IMG/VR virus record: IMGVR_UViG_3300026521_000003
Span: 186,001 to 250,000 of that record
DNA length: 64,000 nucleotides
Reading direction: 5' to 3' (one strand)
From: a virus
Position 1 is the first letter of the stretch; each line of letters opens with the position of its first letter. This document shows positions 49,740 through 58,172 of the stretch, in pieces. The notes under the pieces are model-generated. The model made no database searches and was not told where the DNA came from. It saw only the letters and a list, made by a program, of their open reading frames with translations. The translations under genes were made by a program, and so were the position numbers.

Positions 49740-50710
49740 TTTGTTTGATAGATATAATAATCAAAATCTTTTCCATTAAATTTAAATGATATTTCCCATT
49801 CTTGTCCATCGTAAGAAGCTAATTCATCGCCTCTGTTAGTGTAGCCGTGATCAAACACCCATTTCGCAATTTTATCATTATATAGTAAATTATGTCTTTT
49901 AACTATATCAGAAAGAGCTTCATCACCAAAGTGCTCTCTATACCATTCTATCGCAGAATCATATTGATTATTTAAAATTTCAATATAATCATCTTTATTT
50001 TGTTCACATTCTTGTAATGTTTCTTCGTATAATTGCATCATTTCTGATTGCCATTCACTCCACTCATCACTATCTTCATCTTCTGGTTCTTCAGGCCATT
50101 CTGGTTCATCCATTAAATTATTTTCAATTAATTCTTCATGTAGTCTATTGATTGGTTCATTAAATTGAGGTTGTTCATTTACAGCTTCATTTTCAATCTC
50201 TTGTACATAATCATAATTATTATCTTGCATTATTGGTTCAAACCATGATCTATCAATTAGTGAATCTTCTGCTAAAATGCTTTCAACCATATTATCTGGA
50301 AATGCCTCAAATATACCAATATCATCTAATAAACTTTCAATGTGTTCTAATACTTTGGTATCAGCTTCTTCATCGGTTAAAACTAAAAATGTACCTTCTC
50401 CTTCATAATCGAATTCATCAATAGAATTATAAATTGAAGATAGATTATTAACATCTACTTCAGAATTTAGGTTGTCTTTAACATGCATTATTACAGCGAA
50501 TGCTCTGCTACTATTCCAATATTCATCATCAGCTAAAGCCATATATAGTTCAGACATTAATTCATCTGTTAAATCTTCTTCTTTGATAGTAGTTTCAGAA
50601 CTAAAAAACATTAGTGCAGCATCAATATGATTTTTAATAAGTTTTCCAATTTCTCCACCAATCTCAATATCGTTCATATTGATAGTGCCTAAGGGTGTCT
50701 TGACAATCAT
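49736..50710 (-). CDS. Acidic 324-aa protein of unknown function
   Basis: A strongly acidic protein, with E-x-P-E-W-P-E-E-P-E-D-E-D-S near residue 210 and S-L-I-D-R-S-W-F-E near residue 155. The sequence around that point (NYDYVQEIENEAVNEQ) recalls uncharacterised large-phage proteins with DNA-mimic-like charge, but no family can be named. The C-terminal 60 residues form an alpha/beta unit (YDGQEWEISFKFNG). It is the only minus-strand gene between 29 and 64 kb and has a late-type box upstream. It may be a late or structural product. Confidence 0.65.
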   Translation of the reverse strand: MIVKTPLGTINMNDIEIGGEIGKLIKNHIDAALMFFSSETTIKEEDLTDELMSELYMALADDEYWNSSRAFAVIMHVKDNLNSEVDVNNLSSIYNSIDEFDYEGEGTFLVLTDEEADTKVLEHIESLLDDIGIFEAFPDNMVESILAEDSLIDRSWFEPIMQDNNYDYVQEIENEAVNEQPQFNEPINRLHEELIENNLMDEPEWPEEPEDEDSDEWSEWQSEMMQLYEETLQECEQNKDDYIEILNNQYDSAIEWYREHFGDEALSDIVKRHNLLYNDKIAKWVFDHGYTNRGDELASYDGQEWEISFKFNGKDFDYYIYQTN

Positions 50711-50730
50711 ATTATTTCCTTTTTTTCTTT

Positions 50731-50738
50731 TATTTATT
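50731..50738 (-). promoter_or_regulatory. T4-type late promoter candidate
   Basis: The minus strand reads AATAAATA, 20 bases before the ATG at 50710. Its leader includes a GGAAATA ribosome-binding site. Confidence 0.45.
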
Positions 50739-50767
50739 CTTAAACTTTCTTTTGATATAATAAATCT

Positions 50768-51085
50768 ATGAAAAGAAAATGTGATATTTGTAATACTGAT
50801 TATTATGTTAAAAAATCTGATTTAGCTAGAGGATGGGGATTAACATGTAGTAAATCTTGTGCAGCTAAAAAAAGAGAAAGATCTAGGAATAACTATGATG
50901 AAACAACAGTTAAAATCAATAACCTTAAAAGAAAATTATGGTTTAACAAATATAGAAGTATTGAATTAGAACTCAGAAAGAAAAATAAAAATATGACCGA
51001 TATTGAAATTTGGGTTGAAATGTATAAGATTACAAATGATGAGATATTTTTATTTGATGAAATAAAAGATATTTTCATTTTTTAA
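50768..51085 (+). CDS. Zinc-finger protein with IFIF tail
   Basis: A 105-aa protein. C-D-I-C at residues 5-8 and C-S-K-S-C at 28-32 make a treble-clef-like zinc site of the kind found in small phage HNH-related or ribosomal-type proteins; no catalytic H-N-H is seen. The last 22 residues, Y-K-I-T-N-D-E-I-F-L-F-D-E-I-K-D-I-F-I-F, form the first instance of the IFIF tail. A TATAAT box ends only seven bases before the ATG and no ribosome-binding site is visible, so the mRNA may be leaderless. Confidence 0.7.
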   Translation: MKRKCDICNTDYYVKKSDLARGWGLTCSKSCAAKKRERSRNNYDETTVKINNLKRKLWFNKYRSIELELRKKNKNMTDIEIWVEMYKITNDEIFLFDEIKDIFIF

Positions 51086-51094
51086 AGGATATTG

Positions 51095-51673
51095 ATGCAT
51101 ATAATATTAACAGATCATGTAAAAAATAGAAGAAAGAAAGGTAAGATCCCACCGCAAAGATTAATAGACTTTGCAACATATCTTATAAAAGAACACGATT
51201 TAAAAAATAAAGAAGATGGCCGATATAAGTTCCGTAGGAAATCAACATCAGCGATTATTTCTAAGAAAAAAGAAAAATTCACATTTATCACCTTTTTTGG
51301 TGGTACAGGATGGTTGATTGATTCTGATGATTTTTCCGGATTTAATTGCAAAAAACAAACGGCTGAACGAGTTAAACTTTCCATAAAAAGAAGTAAAGAG
51401 AAGAATAAAAATAAAATTATAAAAGAGATTAAACCATTACAAAACCTTAATGCTGAAATAAAAGATAAACTGAAAAGAGACACTTTCAAAATTGATAAGT
51501 TGCGGGGCACTACAAAAGTAATTCTTAAAGCTATGTTTGGTAATAATCCTGAATTTTTATTTTTATCTAAATTCAAATCATACAATTTAGTTTCAATTTT
51601 AAGAAGAGATGGTGGAATTATAAAAACGATTCACAAAAATAAACTTATAGAAATAGGAGTACTAGATGGATAG
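51095..51673 (+). CDS. Unrecognised basic 192-aa protein
   Basis: It starts MHIILTDHVKNRRKKGK with an N-terminal H-V-x-x-R pattern loosely like DUF4258 proteins, followed by a strand-rich stretch (FTFITFFGGTGWLID) and a long basic region (about 85-150). N-N-P-E-F-L-F-L-S-K occurs near residue 155, not at the end. The ATG at 51095, after AAAGGATATTG, is preferred to the TTG one codon upstream. It overlaps the next gene by eight bases. No family can be named. Confidence 0.65.
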   Translation: MHIILTDHVKNRRKKGKIPPQRLIDFATYLIKEHDLKNKEDGRYKFRRKSTSAIISKKKEKFTFITFFGGTGWLIDSDDFSGFNCKKQTAERVKLSIKRSKEKNKNKIIKEIKPLQNLNAEIKDKLKRDTFKIDKLRGTTKVILKAMFGNNPEFLFLSKFKSYNLVSILRRDGGIIKTIHKNKLIEIGVLDG

Positions 51674-52175
51674 TAATGGTTTTATAAAGATGATAGGTAA
51701 AATGCAAAATATGTGGCAACCTACATATATAGATGAAGAATATGTCAAGGTTTATAAAGATATTTGGTTTGTTGATTCTAGTTATCCTTTTGAAATAACC
51801 AGAGATTATGAAATGGTTTTAAAAAATGAAGATGAAATTTTATCTCAAATTGGTTTATTACCAAATGCTCAAAAAATGGTACAAATGATGATGAATTCAA
51901 CGTACGGTAGTTACGGAGTACCATCGTCAAGATTATATGGAAACCCTTCTCATTATTATGCTCGAACGATGTCTACCAATAATTTTTTTAAAGAGTACAA
52001 ATATGAAGAAGCAGCTAAAGTAGCACAAAATGAAAAATTGATTGCTCACTATAATCATAAAATTAAAAAAGCACCAAAGAAGAAAGAACAAGTTGAACGT
52101 CTTACAAAAATTATTGAAATGCTCGAACAAGAAAACGAAGATTTTATCACAGAATATCCAGAAAGGTTTATTTAA
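51666..52175 (+). CDS. Unrecognised 169-aa protein with PE tail (SYPFEI group)
   Basis: It contains W-F-V-D-S-S-Y-P-F-E-I-T-R-D-Y-E-M near residue 40, a segment echoed by the proteins at 52175 and 53355. The middle includes NSTYGSYGVPSSRLYGN, and a long basic coiled coil (KKAPKKKEQVERLTKII) precedes E-Y-P-E-R-F-I-stop. The next gene begins at its last base. No family recognised. Confidence 0.65.
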   Translation: MDSNGFIKMIGKMQNMWQPTYIDEEYVKVYKDIWFVDSSYPFEITRDYEMVLKNEDEILSQIGLLPNAQKMVQMMMNSTYGSYGVPSSRLYGNPSHYYARTMSTNNFFKEYKYEEAAKVAQNEKLIAHYNHKIKKAPKKKEQVERLTKIIEMLEQENEDFITEYPERFI

Positions 52176-52642
52176 TGAATACATCAACAAATCATGTACA
52201 TACGATTAATACGATACCACTTTATCAAGCCCAACATCATCTAACACAAAAACACCAAAGTACTGGAAGAATCAAGCGTTCTTTTAATCTTGGTTCCTCT
52301 TTCCAAACCGGATATAAATATCGGGTATTAACACGATTTCCATTTAGTGTTTCTAGACATGAGGAACTTGATGAAGTAACAGTTTTTGATTTTTTTGACC
52401 GTATTACTTATCATCTTTGTGAAACGAGATTGGAAGCTGAAAAAATAAGATTGGAAGCTTTAGAAGAACATTATGATGAACAATATAAAAAATATTTAGC
52501 AGATACTTCTAAATTTAAGCGCAAATCGTATAAATTTAATGGGTATGTTTCAGTTGATGGTTTAAAGGCCAAAAGGTTACTTAATAGATACAAAACTGAA
52601 TTGAATAATTTGGAAAAGGATCATCCAGAATGGCTAATTTGA
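52175..52642 (+). CDS. Unrecognised 155-aa protein with PE tail (RFPFSV group)
   Basis: It has a histidine-, threonine- and glutamine-rich start (NHVHTINTIPLYQAQHHLTQKH), then Y-R-V-L-T-R-F-P-F-S-V-S-R-H-E-E-L and a basic coiled coil ending K-D-H-P-E-W-L-I-stop. The next gene's ATG lies inside the tail codons (CCAGAATGGCTAATTTGA). It is related to the genes at 51666 and 53355. No family recognised. Confidence 0.65.
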   Translation: MNTSTNHVHTINTIPLYQAQHHLTQKHQSTGRIKRSFNLGSSFQTGYKYRVLTRFPFSVSRHEELDEVTVFDFFDRITYHLCETRLEAEKIRLEALEEHYDEQYKKYLADTSKFKRKSYKFNGYVSVDGLKAKRLLNRYKTELNNLEKDHPEWLI

Positions 52643-52980
52643 ATCATATCTTATTGCCGGAACACCGAGGTAGAACATGGCTTAATAAATGGTGGAAAAC
52701 TACTTCTTCCATTAATGAAGAAGCGTTCGATATTATACTTGAGCGAGTTAATATTTTAATAGAACGTTTTGAAATTCCTGTACAAAATCCATCAATGCTA
52801 ACCTCTATAATGGATCGAATAATTAGGAACTACAATGCTATTGTTTATGAAGAAAATGGAGAAATTATGATAGTTGATTTATTTAATTATCAAACGGAGG
52901 ATACCTATGCTTTTGGCCTTGGTAACACACCAATATTCAATAAGTATATTTTCGATAATTACCCAGAGTTATTAGTATGA
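52630..52980 (+). CDS. Unrecognised 116-aa protein with PE tail
   Basis: It begins within the tail of the previous gene (MANLNHILLPEHRGRTW). The middle is helical, with a strand-like Y-E-E-N-G-E-I-M-I-V-D-L, and it ends D-N-Y-P-E-L-L-V-stop. Its stop overlaps the next start. No family recognised. Confidence 0.65.
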   Translation: MANLNHILLPEHRGRTWLNKWWKTTSSINEEAFDIILERVNILIERFEIPVQNPSMLTSIMDRIIRNYNAIVYEENGEIMIVDLFNYQTEDTYAFGLGNTPIFNKYIFDNYPELLV

Positions 52981-53342
52981 TTGATGTAGAAGATATAAAA
53001 CCAGGTACAGTTATTGAAATTCCATTAAACTTTAAATCGCATAATTTTAGTAATTTAGTTCCTGGTTCACTAGTACTTATTTACTATGTGAATAAATTTT
53101 TGTGTTCTGGGATTGATATGAAACGTTCAAAGATGATGGGAATGGATATATCATGGGATGATTTAAAGCAGGGAGTAATTGTAGATTTTATCCCTGAACC
53201 AGAACCACTTTTTTATCATTGGGTTGGAGAAGGAAGAACTACTTCGAGTACTGATGCAGTAGAAATTATTTTAAAAAAACAAGAATATCGAAAAAAATTA
53301 GGTTTATTAATAGCCGAATTTTATCCAGAATATACTTTATAA
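52977..53342 (+). CDS. Unrecognised barrel-like 121-aa protein with PE tail
   Basis: The first 75 residues are strand-rich (DIKPGTVIEIPLNFKSH, PGSLVLIYYVNKFLCSG), similar in layout to other barrel-plus-tail genes here. The end is helical: A-E-F-Y-P-E-Y-T-L-stop. It is linked to the upstream gene by an ATGA overlap. No family recognised. Confidence 0.65.
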   Translation: MIDVEDIKPGTVIEIPLNFKSHNFSNLVPGSLVLIYYVNKFLCSGIDMKRSKMMGMDISWDDLKQGVIVDFIPEPEPLFYHWVGEGRTTSSTDAVEIILKKQEYRKKLGLLIAEFYPEYTL

Positions 53343-53354
53343 TAAGGTTTAAAT

Positions 53355-53813
53355 ATGAGTTTAAATTCACTTAATTCTAAAATCGTATCTAGTCTAGGAG
53401 TCCCACTTTCAAAGATTAGACCTTTGAATACAACAATCACATCAGCACCACCTACGGCATCATCGATGGTGATGGGAGTAGATGTAGCATCTATGTATCC
53501 AAGTAGTACTAGTTCTTATAATTCTGGTGGAAATTTAAATTTTGGCTCTTTAATAGATGTACCATATTTAGTTTCTAAAGATTTTCCATTTAAAATAAAA
53601 GTTATTTCAAAATCGGATATTAAAACTATTCAAAATAGTTTTAGTGATATGATTGATCTTATGAGTAAGTATGATGGATATGGCTCAAGATTAGAAGCTG
53701 AGAAACAGCGTATTAAAAAACTTATAGATGCCACCGTAGATATTAGTATAGTAAAAGAATTAGAAAAATCATTAGAAAACATTGAAGTAGATCATCCAGA
53801 GTGGCTAATTTAA
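53355..53813 (+). CDS. Unrecognised 152-aa protein with PE tail (DFPFKI group)
   Basis: A serine-, threonine- and glycine-rich start (SLNSLNSKIVSSLGVPL, MYPSSTSSYNSGGN), then Y-L-V-S-K-D-F-P-F-K-I-K-V-I-S-K-S-D-I as in the two paralogues at 51666 and 52175, and a coiled coil ending E-V-D-H-P-E-W-L-I-stop. No family recognised. It is the last PE-tail gene; everything after it belongs to the IFIF-tail cluster. Confidence 0.65.
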   Translation: MSLNSLNSKIVSSLGVPLSKIRPLNTTITSAPPTASSMVMGVDVASMYPSSTSSYNSGGNLNFGSLIDVPYLVSKDFPFKIKVISKSDIKTIQNSFSDMIDLMSKYDGYGSRLEAEKQRIKKLIDATVDISIVKELEKSLENIEVDHPEWLI

Positions 53814-53836
53814 ATTAATTCATAAGTGATTTAAAG

Positions 53837-53844
53837 TATAAATA
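53837..53844 (+). promoter_or_regulatory. T4-type late promoter TATAAATA for the IFIF cluster
   Basis: An exact TATAAATA 37 bases before the ATG at 53882. A small palindrome (CACTAT-T-ATAGTG, 53855-53867) lies in the leader. The arrangement suggests late expression of the cluster. Confidence 0.55.
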
Positions 53845-53881
53845 AGTTAAAATTCACTATTATAGTGTATTAGGAATTTTA

Positions 53882-54703
53882 ATGATTGATTTAGATTATA
53901 TTTTTGATGATGTTAAAAATAAGACAATAACAAAAAAAGAAGCGTATGAGTTAGTAAAAAATATTGGTGATAGTATGACATTTACTACGTCTAAACATAC
54001 TAGTACTGATGTGTATGTTGAAATAGCAAAAAAAATCCCTGATGATGATTTGATTGAGACTATGATAAATTCTCAAATAGAAAATTATCGTAGTAGTCAA
54101 GGGATATATAGATTGTTAGATTTAGCTTCAAAAACTTTTTTTGAAAAAAAGTGGGATGAAGCTATCAATCAACCCGGTGGTTATTATTTAAACTATTATA
54201 AGTCAAAGCATACTGATGGAGAAAAACTGTATTATTTATGGACTCATATTTTAAAGAAAAAACCGGCAGCAAAGAATTGGAAAGAAAAACTTAAACAGGG
54301 TATTTTAAGTCATCCTAATTGTCCACCAAAGATTACAAATAGACAATTAAGGAATTTAGATAATATACATATTATAGCTTTAAATAAAAATTTAGCATCT
54401 AATCCAAAGGCTCTAAAAGCTGTAGGTGATTATGCAGCAGTATTTAGACATGATGGTATATTTGAAAATCTTACAAGAAACAAATATGTTCCTTGGGAGA
54501 AAATTTCAGAAGTTGTTGATATGAAAAATCAAGTAAAAGCCATGATGACACCTTCTGTACCTGTAACGTTTAGAAGAAAAGCTGCAATATTAGAATTTTT
54601 TAGAAGAGAAGATACTCCTGATAAAGCGAGAGAGGTAATGTATAAAATTACTGGTGATGATGAATTTTTACCTAAAGAGGTACGAGACCTCTTTATTTTT
54701 TAA
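53882..54703 (+). CDS. IFIF-tail helical protein 1 (273 aa)
   Basis: A helical protein with no recognised family. It contains L-R-N-L-D-N-I-H-I-I-A-L-N-K-N-L-A-S-N-P and short helical repeats resembling HEAT-like modules. The last 22 residues are Y-K-I-T-G-D-D-E-F-L-P-K-E-V-R-D-L-F-I-F. It is the first gene after the late promoter. A G-G-Y-Y-L-N-Y-Y motif near residue 99 is distinctive. Confidence 0.7.
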   Translation: MIDLDYIFDDVKNKTITKKEAYELVKNIGDSMTFTTSKHTSTDVYVEIAKKIPDDDLIETMINSQIENYRSSQGIYRLLDLASKTFFEKKWDEAINQPGGYYLNYYKSKHTDGEKLYYLWTHILKKKPAAKNWKEKLKQGILSHPNCPPKITNRQLRNLDNIHIIALNKNLASNPKALKAVGDYAAVFRHDGIFENLTRNKYVPWEKISEVVDMKNQVKAMMTPSVPVTFRRKAAILEFFRREDTPDKAREVMYKITGDDEFLPKEVRDLFIF

Positions 54704-54712
54704 GGATATATT

Positions 54713-56254
54713 ATGAGAAAAAATGCAATTCAAACTAAAGAAAATATACGAGAATGGGTAAAGAATCATTTAGATTCATTCCCTTTTAAAATGAGTATTG
54801 AAGAATATGATAATTTAACGGATGGATTAAAATCATTAATTGAAAATAAATTGATTTCTATTCATAATAAGCAATACCCTAATAAAACAAAAGATTCATG
54901 GAGACATGACTATAAATTTACTAAAACAGAATTAAATAAACTTAAAATTCCAGACCCGTTTTTACCTCCAAGTAGTTTAAAACGTATTGAAAGTGGGTTG
55001 ATTAAAGCTAGACAAATAGCTGAAGATAATAAACCTATTAAGTGGGTTGATATTAATGAACGTTTAAAAAAGAATTTTAAAAAATGGGTAGATGAATACG
55101 CTGAAACATTTGATGAAGACTTTCTTGGAAGATATTTTGATGATTTACCTGAAGATATAAAATTAGAATGGATTACACTAATGGGTAAAAAGTTTGGTTT
55201 AAAAACTCCAGGAGCATTAAAAAAAGGTTTTATTTCAGCAAAAGATATGATTGACCAAGTCCAACATATGAGAATTCCTAATAATATTCATAATGCTATA
55301 TTAGATGTATTGCCGGAATCAGCATTTTTACAAACTACTAATAAATCTGATATGAAAAACTGGGATGCAAAAGAACAAGTTGCTTTTACGAAATCATTAT
55401 CTCAAGAAGAATTAAAAGCAGCACGAGAAAATAGAAAAATTGATAAAAAGCGAGTAAAACTACTAGCTAAAGCTAGAACTATTAAAAGTTTAGAATCTTA
55501 TCAAGAACTTCTTTCAGATCCTCTATTTGATAGAGATATGCTTGAAACGATTATTAAACGTATGGAGCGAAAAACAGCTTTTGATAATGGTTGGGGAGAT
55601 CAAAATAAAAAAGAAATTCTGAAATTGATTGTTACTCATCCTTTCTTATCATATGAAGATTTAAAAAGAATAGAAAAAGTAAAAGCCCCAAATTATTATG
55701 CAGGTTCACAAAAAGAGTATGTTTCAAAAGAATTAAATACTGCTCTAGCATCTAAAAAAGATTTACCTGAAAGTGATCTAATGAAGATGGTAAAAAAGCA
55801 GCAATTCGATATTAAAGTAATTGCATCTAAAAGAGATTTAAAAGAAGAAAATAGAGAAATCTTGATTACATATACTATAAAGCATCACTCACATATGCCA
55901 GCTCAATTAGAAGAAGTATTTTCTAATTTAAAGATTAAAAAAGATAAGTATAAAAAGGAAATTATAGAAGCATTATATTCAAAATATATAGAGAAAAATT
56001 GGTTAGCTAACGGAATCCGATTCTTAGAGGTTGTAGATAAATATAATTGGCTGTCTGAAATTGATGAAGAATTAAAATCAAAAATAGCAAGATCATTAGT
56101 TAAGAACTATAAAGATAATAGGATTAGTCAAGATAGATTAATAAAAATGCTAAACAAAATATCTGCAGGTGCGGATTATTTAATGAAACTATATGAAGAA
56201 ACTGGCGATGACGCTTTCTTACCAACTGATGTTAAAGACATTTTTATATTTTAG
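54713..56254 (+). CDS. IFIF-tail helical protein 2 (513 aa)
   Basis: A large, basic, wholly helical protein with repeated motifs such as D-P-L-F-D-R-D-M-L-E-T-I-I-K-R and A-S-K-K-D-L-P-E-S-D-L, which look like irregular helical repeats. It ends Y-E-E-T-G-D-D-A-F-L-P-T-D-V-K-D-I-F-I-F. It is the largest protein of the group. AAGGATATATT precedes its ATG. No family recognised. Confidence 0.7.
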   Translation: MRKNAIQTKENIREWVKNHLDSFPFKMSIEEYDNLTDGLKSLIENKLISIHNKQYPNKTKDSWRHDYKFTKTELNKLKIPDPFLPPSSLKRIESGLIKARQIAEDNKPIKWVDINERLKKNFKKWVDEYAETFDEDFLGRYFDDLPEDIKLEWITLMGKKFGLKTPGALKKGFISAKDMIDQVQHMRIPNNIHNAILDVLPESAFLQTTNKSDMKNWDAKEQVAFTKSLSQEELKAARENRKIDKKRVKLLAKARTIKSLESYQELLSDPLFDRDMLETIIKRMERKTAFDNGWGDQNKKEILKLIVTHPFLSYEDLKRIEKVKAPNYYAGSQKEYVSKELNTALASKKDLPESDLMKMVKKQQFDIKVIASKRDLKEENREILITYTIKHHSHMPAQLEEVFSNLKIKKDKYKKEIIEALYSKYIEKNWLANGIRFLEVVDKYNWLSEIDEELKSKIARSLVKNYKDNRISQDRLIKMLNKISAGADYLMKLYEETGDDAFLPTDVKDIFIF

Positions 56255-56262
56255 GTGATATT

Positions 56263-56736
56263 GTGGAAAATGATTACAAAATTTTATTAAATGATATTAA
56301 ACAAAGTGCTAAGGGTAAAATGGTTTTTAATTCAAAAGAGATTGTGAGTCAAGAAATGTTAAGTCCTCAATTAGCAAGAATAGCTATTGATTTAGTTACA
56401 TCAAGAAGAGGAAATGAAATCTATGAACTTGCTCCAGCTGTAGCCGTAGAGATCAATGACCCAATGGTTAAAGATCATATTTTAGATGAAATTCTTAAAA
56501 ACTATTTAAATAGGCAATCGGCACCAACAGCAATTATTGAATTTCTTATTAAAAATGCTAATAAATTAGACATTGGTCTAATGGAAAAAATTTATGATAC
56601 ATCGGATGAAGATTTTAAACTTTTTTTAAGAAATATAGGACAAAAGTTTAGAGAAGATTTTAATATAAAAGTATATAATGAAACTGGCGACAAATCATAT
56701 TTGCCAGAAGAAGTAGCAAGTATATTTATTTTTTAA
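56263..56736 (+). CDS. IFIF-tail helical protein 3 (157 aa)
   Basis: It has a GTG start after AGGTGATATT. Short repeats like S-R-R-G-N-E-I-Y-E-L-A-P-A-V-A-V-E and I-N-D-P-M-V-K-D-H-I-L precede the tail Y-N-E-T-G-D-K-S-Y-L-P-E-E-V-A-S-I-F-I-F. Its length and repeats make it a compact member of the HEAT-like set. No family recognised. Confidence 0.7.
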   Translation: MENDYKILLNDIKQSAKGKMVFNSKEIVSQEMLSPQLARIAIDLVTSRRGNEIYELAPAVAVEINDPMVKDHILDEILKNYLNRQSAPTAIIEFLIKNANKLDIGLMEKIYDTSDEDFKLFLRNIGQKFREDFNIKVYNETGDKSYLPEEVASIFIF

Positions 56737-56746
56737 AGGATAAAAA

Positions 56747-57631
56747 ATGTTTGAAATAGATGAAATGGTATATAAATTAAGAAGTATTATTGATTATGAT
56801 ACAGCGATAAAATATTATAACGATGAAATAAAAATAAAGTTAAATCATGACTTTCAATATGCAGAATTATTACGCAAATATTTAGATAAAACAACAGCTT
56901 TAAAATATTGGCAAATTGGATTTGATATAGTATCTGATATAGATTCTGAATCACTTTGGTCTGATTTTGTATATCTATTAAATTCTAAATTAGCTTCTAA
57001 AAATAAAAATATCCCTTGGTTAGCATCAATGGTAAGTAATCTATCAAAAAAAATTAAAGTTGGGCATAATCTTGAAACATTAATTATGTTATTTATTAAT
57101 GTTAATTTGTTCCGATTTTATATAAAAGAAGTTCATCCAAAGTTAGACCAAGATGATTCCTATTGGGCAATATCTTCAGCAAGTAAAAATATGAATTTAA
57201 ATAATATCGATGAATTAGTTGAAATAGCAGATTATAAGCTTTTTGAACGTATTTTAAACAATGATAAGGTAATGCCTGAAAATAAATTAAGATTATTAGA
57301 GTTGTTTTTAAGAAAAACTCAATTTGGTGTTAAAAATTTTAGTAGTCTGGATTTTTTATTTTTGCTTGAAAATCATCGTCGATGGTTTAATAATGTAAAT
57401 GTTATGAATTCAACAACAGCAGCATATAGAAATTTATTACCTGATGAAAGTGTTGCAAAATTATTAACTGAAATTATAATGGATGGAGATTTTACAGATG
57501 AATCTAAATACTTATGGCTATCAAGTATGTATCAATATAAATTAAATGATACAATGGGAGTAGCATTGTATGGATTAACTCAAGATGTTAAATATCTAAC
57601 AGATGAAATTAAAGATATATTTGTATTTTAA
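56747..57631 (+). CDS. IFIF-tail helical protein 4 (294 aa)
   Basis: A helical protein (YKLRSIIDYDTAIKYY, LRKTQFGVKNFSSLDFLF) without a recognised family. The tail reads Y-G-L-T-Q-D-V-K-Y-L-T-D-E-I-K-D-I-F-V-F: the proline of L-P is replaced by threonine here. The start follows AAAGGATAAAAA, ten bases after the previous stop. Confidence 0.7.
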   Translation: MFEIDEMVYKLRSIIDYDTAIKYYNDEIKIKLNHDFQYAELLRKYLDKTTALKYWQIGFDIVSDIDSESLWSDFVYLLNSKLASKNKNIPWLASMVSNLSKKIKVGHNLETLIMLFINVNLFRFYIKEVHPKLDQDDSYWAISSASKNMNLNNIDELVEIADYKLFERILNNDKVMPENKLRLLELFLRKTQFGVKNFSSLDFLFLLENHRRWFNNVNVMNSTTAAYRNLLPDESVAKLLTEIIMDGDFTDESKYLWLSSMYQYKLNDTMGVALYGLTQDVKYLTDEIKDIFVF

Positions 57632-57642
57632 GGATGTAAATT

Positions 57643-58158
57643 ATGAGATATAAAATAAGTAGTAAATTATTGTCGGATATTGTATCTAGTTATCAAGAGA
57701 GTATGAGATTGAGTGTTGGTCCAGAAATTAAATTTGTAGATGCAGAAATTGAACATCTTACATGGGATGTACTTTTAGAAGAACCTATTTTTCTAATTAA
57801 TTATTATGGCTTTGATGAAGATATTTATGATTCTGATGGGTTTTTCTTTTGTCGGGATATTATTGGTTTTTCGATGGATGATGAAAGTGAAAATGAATTA
57901 GAACGTAGATTTGGTGTAGATAATGAAAAAGTTGAAAAACTATTTATTGAACTTTTTAAAGAATTTATATCAAATAATAGTTTACCAACTATGGACATTA
58001 TAGAAGAAATTTATTATTACAATTATAATTTAATTAAGATAATGAATGATATTGAATTTTTTAATAAGTTAGAAAATGAAGAAAAAGAGTACCTTTATAA
58101 AGTTACGAATGATACTTTATTTTTACCAAAAGACGTAACTGATATATTTGTATTTTAA
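57643..58158 (+). CDS. IFIF-tail helical protein 5 (171 aa)
   Basis: An acidic helical protein (EHLTWDVLLEEPIF, DESENELERRFGVDNEKVE) with an aromatic-rich loop around Y-D-S-D-G-F-F-F-C. It ends Y-K-V-T-N-D-T-L-F-L-P-K-D-V-T-D-I-F-V-F. No family recognised. AAGGATGTAAATT precedes the ATG. Confidence 0.7.
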   Translation: MRYKISSKLLSDIVSSYQESMRLSVGPEIKFVDAEIEHLTWDVLLEEPIFLINYYGFDEDIYDSDGFFFCRDIIGFSMDDESENELERRFGVDNEKVEKLFIELFKEFISNNSLPTMDIIEEIYYYNYNLIKIMNDIEFFNKLENEEKEYLYKVTNDTLFLPKDVTDIFVF

Positions 58159-58172
58159 TAAGAGGCTTAAAA

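Noticed and set aside
1548-53813. PE tails as tmRNA-type degradation tags added after translation
   Set aside because: They are encoded in the genes directly before the stop and do not resemble the A-L-A-A type end.
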